This document shows, piece after piece, positions 6,941-12,901 of a DNA stretch of 13,607 nucleotides. The position numbers and the translations under genes are program-made. The notes under the pieces were generated by a model, which was not told the DNA's origin, searched no databases, and saw only the letters and a list, made by a program, of their open reading frames with translations. Source of the DNA: Clostridiales bacterium UBA7011 (GTDB lineage Bacteria; Bacillota; Clostridia; Oscillospirales; Butyricicoccaceae); NCBI GenBank assembly GCA_002449635.1, contig DJXF01000057.1, positions 1 to 13,607 of the forward strand. Reading direction: 5' to 3'. Numbering within the stretch: position 1 is the first letter of the stretch; every line of letters begins with the position of its first letter.

Positions 6941-7099
6941 TCAGTCGTCCCAGATATCGGAACCGTCCGTATTCTGGAAGTAAATCGTCGGCTTTGCCTG
7001 AATTTCACCGGCATCGCCGCTTTCAAACGGGTCAATCGGGTTGTTGCAGCGCGCAATGCGCTGTGTCAGCAGGCTCGGCTCAAAATAGCTGTCCTTCAT
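6941..7099 (-). CDS. Putative RiPP-like precursor peptide with YxxPxL leader
   Basis: A 52-residue open frame starting MKDSYFEPSLLTQRIA and ending GSDIWDD. Residues 5-10 (YFEPSL) match YxxPxL, the motif by which lasso precursors are bound by their PqqD-like B1 protein, and the PqqD-like gene is two genes away. The second half is acidic and polar, with candidate kinase sites T38, T44 and S47. It does not look like a standard lasso core: there is no Thr at position -2 of a Gly/Ala/Ser/Cys followed by an Asp/Glu at 7-9 and a long enough tail. The ribosome site AAAGGAG (7111-7117) is 11 nt upstream. It starts 31 nt after the surface-protein stop on the same strand and is followed by a hairpin terminator. 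Coding status rests on ribosome site, motif and context, as I cannot search for homologues. Confidence 0.72.
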   Translation of the reverse strand: MKDSYFEPSLLTQRIARCNNPIDPFESGDAGEIQAKPTIYFQNTDGSDIWDD

Positions 7100-7130
7100 G
7101 CTCTTTCACGCTCCTTTCAATCCACATCTT

Positions 7131-10100
7131 TTACCGCCACAGCCGCAGAAGGCGGGACAGCAGGGCTGCAATCGCGGACAGCAGGCCGCCGCTCTTCGTC
7201 TTGGCTGCCGGCTTGTCGCCGGTCTGCGGCTGCGAACCGGCTGTGCTGCCGCCGGCCTTTGTCTGTGTATCCGGCGACTGATCTGCATTCGTCTGCTCCG
7301 TCTTCTGCTCCGTCACAGTCTCTTCGCTGCCCGCGGTGTACGCCTTGCGCACAGTCAGGCGCCTGCGCGCTCCGGCTGCGGCTGCGGCTGTCTCCTTGGT
7401 GCAGACCGACTCGACCGTCGTATCCGTCGCCAGAATGCCGCCGGACGCCTTGATGCCGGTGCCGTTTCTCGTGTCGACATGGCGCGATACCGTGCCGGTG
7501 ACCTTGACGCCGTCCATGGTCACATAGTACGGAACCATGGTGAATGCGGTGTTCGGTTCGAGGCCCGTGTACGCCTCGCTGTTGTATTTCTGCACGTTGA
7601 GATAGCCGGTCGTCAGCTTCGGGAAGAACTTTGTCAGGCTGTATGTGGCCGACGCGCCCTTGCTGTACGAATCATCCGCACTGTTGTCTACGACAAAGCT
7701 CTGATAGACGGTTGCGTCGCCCTTGACTTCCTGTTCCTTTTTCGCGGCGCCGCTGTCGATGTCAAAGCCGACCTGCCTGTAATTCGTGTCGTCAATCGCC
7801 GTCACGAGATAGACAAACTTCAGCTTGTTGTTTTGTTTTTTGTTGTAGACCGAATAGATTTTCGGATTCAGATAATTCGTGCTGACTTCCTTGACATAAT
7901 AGGTCTTGTCCGCCTCCGGACGGAACGCCTTGCCGCAGATGTCTGTGACCGGCGTGGTGAACGTGTCGTCTGTGTACAGACCGCCGTACAGGCAGCCCGC
8001 CTTGACCGTTTCCGTCACGTCAAAGCTGTCCGTGAGGTCAAAGGTCTCCGTCGATTTGTCCGACTGATGATAGACGGTGAATGTCTTTTTCTGTTCCACC
8101 GTCACCTGCGGACTGGTGAACGCGGCGGCCGGCTCTGCGGCGCCGCCGTTTTCATAGACGCCCTGCGGCGCCTTGTTGGTGTCGACCGTCTTTCCGGCGG
8201 AGGCATCCTTTGCCTTGAGACCGGAAATGGTGAGAACCAGCTTCTGTCCGCCGTCCGGCGCGGTTTGGGTGCCGTCCTCGGATACCCAGTGCTTCGCATA
8301 GTCAAAGCCGGTTACCGTGACAAGTCCCGTGCTCTGATCGACCGACGGCGTATAGGTATCGGCCGTCTCCGTCCATGTCCCCGCGGACGGGTCATAGCTC
8401 CATGCCTTTGCGGTCGCGGTAATGCCGGAAACATCGAAATAATCGGTGTTCACCTGATCCTTCATGACGGACGAGGCATCCAGCGAAACGGTGGAATAGG
8501 AAATGATCTCCTGTGTAATTCCCGTAAACAGACCGCTCCAGTCGCTGGTCGTGTTCGCCACATAATATTTGGAATCCTGCTTTTCCGCAGCATCTACCGT
8601 CACGCTGCCATAGCCGCTTCCCGTCACGCTTACCCCGCTGTAATTGCTGGAAACCAGCTGCATGACATTGTTTACGATATCAGTGCTGGATGCAAAAAAT
8701 TCGCCGAAGCTCTGTCCCGCACCTGCGACCGGTGCCGCGGCATCGGCAGAGGAGGCAACCGATACGGTATAAATGCTGACATTGTTGTTCTTGACCTGCT
8801 GCGCCGTCCGGATCGCATTGACCCACGCCGTGTCATGCGCCGAGCTGCTGTCCTCCGGCTGACCGTCTGAGAACAGAATGATATTTTTGCTCTCCTCCGT
8901 CGCATTTTTGATCTGGTCATACGCCTTGGTCAGCGCGGCGGAAAAATTGGTCAGCGCATCGCCGGAAATCTGCCGGAAGGCGGCCGTATCGCCGCTGCCC
9001 ATCTCGCCGTAATAGTCGGCGGTGCTGCCGAAGGTGACGACCTTGATTTTCTGTCCCGCCGGAAGCGATTTGAGCAGGTTATTGACCGCTGTATTCAGTC
9101 TGGAAATTTTCTGGCTGTCCATCGAGCCGGACAGGTCGAGCGCCAGAACAATCGCCGCACTGCCGGAGGATGTCGTGGTTTTGACCTCCGCCGCCGTCGC
9201 ATAGGCATCCATGGTCAGGGCGAACGAATCGCCCACCTTTCCGCTGCTCTTGTCGACCTGCTTGCTTACCTTGATGCCGCCCGCGGCAGCAGGCTCCTCC
9301 GCCTTTTTCGTATTGGTGATGGTGTAGGCGGTCACGGCATCATCACCCGCCGTGCGCTCATAGAACGTGATGTGTGCGGCATATTTGACATTGGATGCTT
9401 TGTTGGATTTGGCGCTCGAGAACGTTCCGTTGCTCAGGTAATCCCACCCTCTCGAATAGCTGAAATAGCCGCGCAGATAATGAAAATCTCCGGCGGATTG
9501 CACCCAAAGGCTGTCCGGCTCGCTGTTCATGGCAAAATAGCCGCCGTACTGCTCGTCCATCGCGTACAGGTAGCAGTTGGAGTAGCCGCCGTTGTTCTTC
9601 ATGTGGTAATATCCCTTCGAGGTGGGATAGTCGGTGTCCTGTGTGTCCTCAAACGTCCACTGGAACTGATCGCTCACCTCCGACGTGATGACCCCGTCGG
9701 TGAGATCGGGCGGGTTGTAGGCCCGCAATACCTGTCCGTTGTTCGCGCCGAGGAGATATTCCTTGCCGCTGTATGTGTAGGTCATGGCATACGTTCCGCC
9801 CGCGTGAACCGCATCCGTCTTTTTCCACTGTCCGGATGAGGTGCCGGTCTCCGTCTTTTCCGTGACCTCGGCGGTGTACTGTGCCGTGACATCCTTTCCG
9901 CCCGCATCGGTGACCTTCTGCTCGCGTACGGTATAGGTATCCGCCGCAGGCAGTCCGTCAGCCGCTGCTGTCCAGTTGTTCTGCCGGTTCAGCGTGACCG
10001 TCCGAACCACGGTGTTTTGGCTGCCGCACACCGCCGCCGTGACCGTCTCGCCCGCATGTGCGTCCGCGCCGTCCGACCATTGCTTTGTCACCTGAACGGA

Positions 10101-10958
10101 GGTGGTTTCGCCGGCATCTCCGCCGCCGGCCGGCGTGTCCGAATCCCCGGTGCCCGACACCTGAGCCAAGGCATTTTTGACCGCAGCCTTTATGACATTG
10201 CTGTACCCGCCGTAGACGGGGGTGGAGGCCGATGTCACAACATCAACCGCATCTATCTGCTCTACAGACTTTCCGATATATTTGGACGCTTCACTGCTCA
10301 CCAGAGAATCCCAGCTGCCGGTTGTTCCGTCAGCAACAGAAAGACCGGTGATCGTTCCATCCTTTACGGTTACATTCAGCTTGAGCGTATAAGTATGGCT
10401 TCCGTCCTTGTTTGTATCGGTTGCTGTGCCGATGTATGTCGTTTCCTCCGCCGTCCCGCTGCCCGCGTCGCTTCTCGCCGGTGCGGTCGCGAGGGCGTCG
10501 GCAATCGCCTGCTTGACATTGGAGACATAATATTTCTCCGTGGTGTACGATTTCTGCGTCGCGGAGGTGGTCGTATCGACATCCGCAACCGAAGCCGAGG
10601 TCACAACATCGACGCCGCTGACCGCGTCCACCGTCGCGTCCTGGCCGATATAGGTGCTCCGGATTTCCGCGGTGAGCAGCTTTTTCAGCTTATCCTTTTC
10701 CGCGGTGATGGAAAGTCCGGTGATCTTTCCGTCCGCAACCGAAACATGAATCTGCCCGTAGTATGACTTGTCATACTTTCCCTTCTTGTACTTGTCTGCC
10801 CGAACGGTGCTCGTATACGTCCCGTCCGCCGCAATCTCACTGCCGCTGACCGCCTGTGCCGCCGTCGGTGAGAACGCGATGGTCGAAAAACCCATCACCA
10901 GCGCGAGCGCAAACGCCTGCAGCGCGCGCAGGAGATGCCCTTTCGTTCTGAACTTCAT
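7131..10958 (-). CDS. Large secreted surface protein: FMN_bind-like repeats, Cna-B-like, VWA domain, degenerate sortase signal
   Basis: A 1275-residue protein with a signal peptide (basic start, hydrophobic LALVMGFSTIAFS, probable cleavage after AAQA, residue 36). Residues ~46-158 and ~173-265 are two FMN_bind-like repeats, both holding DVVTSAS (117-123, 239-245). Residues ~285-365 begin a Cna-B-like fold (VQVTKQWSDG) that seems to end at YTITNTKK (545-552), with about 150 residues inserted. A von Willebrand A domain spans ~600-770 with a complete MIDAS site (D608, S610, S612; T670; D698 in LFSDGQ). Residues ~955-1110 are beta-rich and not recognised. A Thr/Gln-rich linker leads to QPQTG (1243-1247) and a hydrophobic, arginine-broken tail. 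It is probably a wall-attached adhesin or pilus-tip-like protein. AAAAGGAG lies 7 nt before the ATG. It is the first gene of the operon. Confidence 0.88.
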   Translation of the reverse strand: MKFRTKGHLLRALQAFALALVMGFSTIAFSPTAAQAVSGSEIAADGTYTSTVRADKYKKGKYDKSYYGQIHVSVADGKITGLSITAEKDKLKKLLTAEIRSTYIGQDATVDAVSGVDVVTSASVADVDTTTSATQKSYTTEKYYVSNVKQAIADALATAPARSDAGSGTAEETTYIGTATDTNKDGSHTYTLKLNVTVKDGTITGLSVADGTTGSWDSLVSSEASKYIGKSVEQIDAVDVVTSASTPVYGGYSNVIKAAVKNALAQVSGTGDSDTPAGGGDAGETTSVQVTKQWSDGADAHAGETVTAAVCGSQNTVVRTVTLNRQNNWTAAADGLPAADTYTVREQKVTDAGGKDVTAQYTAEVTEKTETGTSSGQWKKTDAVHAGGTYAMTYTYSGKEYLLGANNGQVLRAYNPPDLTDGVITSEVSDQFQWTFEDTQDTDYPTSKGYYHMKNNGGYSNCYLYAMDEQYGGYFAMNSEPDSLWVQSAGDFHYLRGYFSYSRGWDYLSNGTFSSAKSNKASNVKYAAHITFYERTAGDDAVTAYTITNTKKAEEPAAAGGIKVSKQVDKSSGKVGDSFALTMDAYATAAEVKTTTSSGSAAIVLALDLSGSMDSQKISRLNTAVNNLLKSLPAGQKIKVVTFGSTADYYGEMGSGDTAAFRQISGDALTNFSAALTKAYDQIKNATEESKNIILFSDGQPEDSSSAHDTAWVNAIRTAQQVKNNNVSIYTVSVASSADAAAPVAGAGQSFGEFFASSTDIVNNVMQLVSSNYSGVSVTGSGYGSVTVDAAEKQDSKYYVANTTSDWSGLFTGITQEIISYSTVSLDASSVMKDQVNTDYFDVSGITATAKAWSYDPSAGTWTETADTYTPSVDQSTGLVTVTGFDYAKHWVSEDGTQTAPDGGQKLVLTISGLKAKDASAGKTVDTNKAPQGVYENGGAAEPAAAFTSPQVTVEQKKTFTVYHQSDKSTETFDLTDSFDVTETVKAGCLYGGLYTDDTFTTPVTDICGKAFRPEADKTYYVKEVSTNYLNPKIYSVYNKKQNNKLKFVYLVTAIDDTNYRQVGFDIDSGAAKKEQEVKGDATVYQSFVVDNSADDSYSKGASATYSLTKFFPKLTTGYLNVQKYNSEAYTGLEPNTAFTMVPYYVTMDGVKVTGTVSRHVDTRNGTGIKASGGILATDTTVESVCTKETAAAAAGARRRLTVRKAYTAGSEETVTEQKTEQTNADQSPDTQTKAGGSTAGSQPQTGDKPAAKTKSGGLLSAIAALLSRLLRLWR

Positions 10959-11180
10959 GCTTTCACTCCTTTTCCATGCGTCTTTGACACATGCTCGTTG
11001 TGTTCCGCCGCGCGGCGGACGCCGCGCTTCCGGTGGTTCGTGTGTTCTGTGCCGTCTCCTTTCTGTTTGGAGTCTTTTTGCCGTCTGTCACCGCGGCCGC
11101 ACGGGACGACAGCGCACGGTATGAAAACAGCAGTCCGGTCTCTCATTGGAAAAATCAGACGCTGTTGTCACCTATTACCA

Positions 11181-11194
11181 TTAGCTTTTGCTAA
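11181..11194. repeat. TTAG-N6-CTAA inverted repeat, leader copy
   Basis: TTAGCTTTTGCTAA, a perfect 5-bp inverted repeat around TTTT. It shares the TTAG-N6-CTAA pattern with the copy at 11458-11471 next to the promoter and resembles MarR/SlyA-family operators (SlyA consensus TTAGCAAGCTAA). Regulator unknown. Confidence 0.5.
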
Positions 11195-11457
11195 CCTTTG
11201 GCGAAAAAAATGGAAAATCCAATGGATTTTCGCACCACACATTTTCACCTGTCTGCCCTGTCGGAACGCGAAGAGCGGGCGGTTTTTCCGCGTTGTCTGC
11301 ACATAAGCTGCGCAGCACAGGTCAAATTTTCCCGCATCCGGCAAATAAAAGCGATGTTCGGCCGGGCAGAGAAAATTCTTCCCCTGATTTTCCCCGTTTG
11401 CTCCGCTGTTTCGGCAGCCGTCAAACGGGACAACAGGACATCCGCGCGCCCTCGTGA

Positions 11458-11471
11458 TTAGCCATAACTAA
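11458..11471. promoter_or_regulatory. TTAG-N6-CTAA inverted repeat, operator candidate at the promoter
   Basis: ATTAG-N6-CTAAT at 11457-11472 lies just downstream of the predicted start of the surface-protein operon. It overlaps a second palindrome ACTAATTTAGT (11467-11477), so three half-sites of the same kind are stacked over positions +1 to +20. A repressor bound here would block initiation. No matching regulator gene is in the window. Confidence 0.5.
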
Positions 11472-11483
11472 TTTAGTAAAAAT

Positions 11484-11512
11484 ATTATAGCCTATCTGTC
11501 CGCACAAGTCAA
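11484..11512 (-). promoter_or_regulatory. Consensus sigma-A promoter of the surface-protein/peptide operon
   Basis: On the - strand TTGACT (11507-11512), a 17-nt spacer, and a perfect TATAAT (11484-11489). Only one base differs from the housekeeping consensus, so the promoter should be strong unless repressed. Predicted start near 11477. Sequence around it is locally AT-rich in an otherwise GC-rich region. Confidence 0.88.
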
Positions 11513-11604
11513 ACGGAAAATGGATGAGATGCCGGACAATCCCAGTGCATCTGTCGATTAACCCAAAATCACGCCGCTTTTTTTGCCCCGCGCGGCGCGC
11601 CGTG

Positions 11605-11634
11605 TTGCCCGTTCCCCGCCCGATGTGCTATGAT
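11605..11634 (+). promoter_or_regulatory. Promoter of the PflX-like radical SAM gene
   Basis: TTGCCC (11605-11610), an 18-nt spacer and TATGAT (11629-11634) with an upstream TG forming an extended -10. The start would fall near 11641, directly before the ribosome site, giving a leader of roughly 20 nt. The promoter is divergent from the surface-protein promoter about 95 nt away. Confidence 0.65.
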
Positions 11635-11659
11635 GAGTCGGAGAGAGGAGGCGTTTGCC

Positions 11660-12577
11660 ATGCTGAAGCACTGTATGCTCTGCCCGCGCGGCTGCGGCGC
11701 GGACCGGACGGCGGGACAGCGCGGCTTTTGCGGCGCGGACGACACGCTGCGCATCGGGCTCGCCGGTCTGCACCGGTGGGAGGAGCCGTGCCTGTCGGGC
11801 ACGCGCGGCGCGGGCACGGTCTTTTTCTGTCACTGTCCGCTCGGCTGTGTCTACTGTCAGAACCGCGCGATTTCCGGGCGGGACGCCGCGGGGTGCGGCA
11901 CGGTGACCGATGTGTCCGGTCTGGCGGACACGTTTCTCGCGCTGCAGGCGCAGGGCGCGCACAACATCGACCTCGTGACGCCGACCCACTACGCCGCCCA
12001 TCTGATGCGGGCGATTCCGCTCGCGCGCCGGCGCGGTCTGACCATCCCCATTGTGTACAACTGCGGCGGCTATGAGTGTGTGCAGACGCTGCGGCAGCTC
12101 GACGGTCTGGTGGACATCTATCTGCCCGACTTCAAATATTACAGCTCCTATTACGCCGCGCGCTATTCGCAGGCGCCCGATTATTACGAGTGCGCCTGTG
12201 CCGCCATCGACGAAATGGTGCGGCAGACGGGTGCGCCGGCGTGGGGCGCGGACGGCATGCTGCAGCGCGGGACCATCGTCCGCCACCTGATGCTGCCCGG
12301 TCTGGGCGGCGACACGGCACAGCTTGTGCGCACGGCGGCGGCGCGGTGGGGCGGGCGCATTCTGTTCAGCCTGATGCGGCAGTACACGCCGTGCGCGGTG
12401 CCCGACGGCTTCCCCGAGCTGGCGCGCCGCGTGTCCGACGCGGAATACGCGGACGCGTGTGCGCAGATGGCCGCGCTCGGCCTGTCCGGCTGGACGCAGG
12501 ACGCCGAATCCATCGGCGAGAGCTTCGTCCCGCGCTTTGACGGCAGCGGCGTCGTTCCGCCCGCGCCGCAAAACTGA
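11660..12577 (+). CDS. PflX-like radical SAM protein (COG1313 type)
   Basis: A 305-residue radical SAM enzyme. The cluster-binding motif is CPLGCVYC (C59, C63, C66), the CxxxCxxC that holds the [4Fe-4S] cluster contacting S-adenosylmethionine. The N-terminus has an extra cysteine set (C5, C8, C12, C24 in CMLCPRGCG...GFCG) typical of the PflX group, related to pyruvate formate-lyase activating enzymes. The stretches TPTHYAAHL, YNCGGYE and IYLPDFKYY are also characteristic. Its substrate is unknown in all organisms I know of, and no glycyl radical enzyme gene lies nearby. The start at 11660 is chosen over the upstream ATGs at 11630/11633 because AGAGGAGG (11644-11651) precedes it by 8 nt and the promoter -10 covers the earlier ones. 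It is divergent from the adhesin operon and probably independent of it. Confidence 0.9.
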   Translation: MLKHCMLCPRGCGADRTAGQRGFCGADDTLRIGLAGLHRWEEPCLSGTRGAGTVFFCHCPLGCVYCQNRAISGRDAAGCGTVTDVSGLADTFLALQAQGAHNIDLVTPTHYAAHLMRAIPLARRRGLTIPIVYNCGGYECVQTLRQLDGLVDIYLPDFKYYSSYYAARYSQAPDYYECACAAIDEMVRQTGAPAWGADGMLQRGTIVRHLMLPGLGGDTAQLVRTAAARWGGRILFSLMRQYTPCAVPDGFPELARRVSDAEYADACAQMAALGLSGWTQDAESIGESFVPRFDGSGVVPPAPQN

Positions 12578-12633
12578 AAGCCCTCCTGTGTGCATCCTGC
12601 AAAAAACGGTTCCGCGCTCCCCCGACCGCCTTT

Positions 12634-12676
12634 GGTGCACCTGCACAAAAACGTCCGGTTTTTTGCACCTGTTTTG
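12634..12676 (+). terminator. Weak terminator candidate after the radical SAM gene
   Basis: GGTGCA (12634-12639) pairs with TGCACC (12664-12669), and the interior contains CAAAAAC opposite GTTTTTTG, so a long A/T-rich stem can form. It is followed only by TGTTTTG, so termination would be weak. No better candidate is seen before pckA. Confidence 0.35.
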
Positions 12677-12740
12677 TATTTCATTGCGCTTTCACGCACA
12701 CAATCAGCCAAATAAGGTAAGTTTCTCTTGATTTTCTTCT

Positions 12741-12763
12741 TTTGATATGATATCTTTGATATG
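12741..12763 (+). promoter_or_regulatory. Candidate pckA promoter with a direct repeat
   Basis: TGATATGAT supplies an extended -10 (TATGAT at 12746-12751) in an AT-rich stretch; the -35 is poor. The 9-mer TTTGATATG occurs at 12741-12749 and again at 12755-12763, a 14-nt period over the -10 and start, which could be a regulator site. Predicted start is near 12758, leaving a leader of about 144 nt before the pckA ATG. Confidence 0.45.
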
Positions 12764-12823
12764 TTGGAAAAGAAGGGGCAATCCTGAAGGAACGCGCCTG
12801 TTTTCATCCACAGGGACAATGCC

Positions 12824-12872
12824 GCAGCGGACACCCGTTTGACGGATGCCTGCCGCGTTGTTTTTCTTTTTT
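12824..12872 (+). terminator. Hairpin plus T-tract in the pckA leader (possible attenuator)
   Basis: Imperfect 15-position stem (arms 12824-12838 and 12842-12856, outer ends GCAGC and CTGCC-GC, inner CCGT/ACGG, about 12 of 15 paired) with a 3-nt loop, followed by GTTG, five T, C and six T. It ends about 17 nt before the GGAGG ribosome site (12889-12893) of pckA, so it sits inside the leader rather than after a gene. With the promoter and weak terminator above, this accounts for the 324-nt gap before pckA. Confidence 0.5.
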
Positions 12873-12901
12873 CAGAAAATAATACAATGGAGGAAAACCC
12901 A

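Larger units (their letters stand above)
10959..11477 (-). promoter_or_regulatory. Long untranslated leader of the surface-protein operon
   Basis: From the predicted start (~11477) to the ATG there are about 519 nt with no convincing gene. On the - strand it holds: GAAAATCC-ATT-GGATTTTC (11213-11231) followed by CA and seven T, a weak terminator-like hairpin; a competing pairing of GCGAAAA with TTTTCGC that uses the same bases (11201-11233); TTAG-N6-CTAA at 11181-11194; and a perfect 16-bp palindrome TCCGCCGCGCGGCGGA at 11004-11019, about 45 nt before the ATG. I compared it by eye with the c-di-GMP-I riboswitch and found no match to its conserved parts. Its role is unknown. Confidence 0.5.

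Noticed and set aside
6853..7056. Upstream extension of the kinase frame (68 extra codons)
   Set aside because: It would overlap the peptide gene and the hairpin at 6875-6910, has no ribosome site, and is not similar to the family N-terminus. The ATG at 6852 is better supported.
4591..7099. A complete lasso-peptide biosynthesis cluster
   Set aside because: No B2 protease or asparagine-synthetase-like cyclase is present in the window, and the peptide lacks a credible lasso core. Only the tailoring-type genes are supported.
7098..8870. 590-codon open frame on the + strand
   Set aside because: It is antisense to the surface protein, which has a signal peptide, a VWA domain with an intact MIDAS site and a ribosome site. 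The antisense frame shows low-complexity Arg/Ala/Val composition only.
10955..11146. 63-codon frame on the - strand in the surface-protein leader
   Set aside because: No ribosome site, basic low-complexity composition, and it runs through the ribosome site and start of the surface-protein gene. It may be a chance open frame.
10959..11477. c-di-GMP-I riboswitch in the adhesin leader
   Set aside because: The conserved core (GGGACGCAAAGCC-like segment and the receptor helix sequence) could not be found by eye on the - strand.
12883..12888. TACAAT close to pckA as a -10 box
   Set aside because: It overlaps the ribosome binding site, so a transcript starting 7 nt downstream would lack it.
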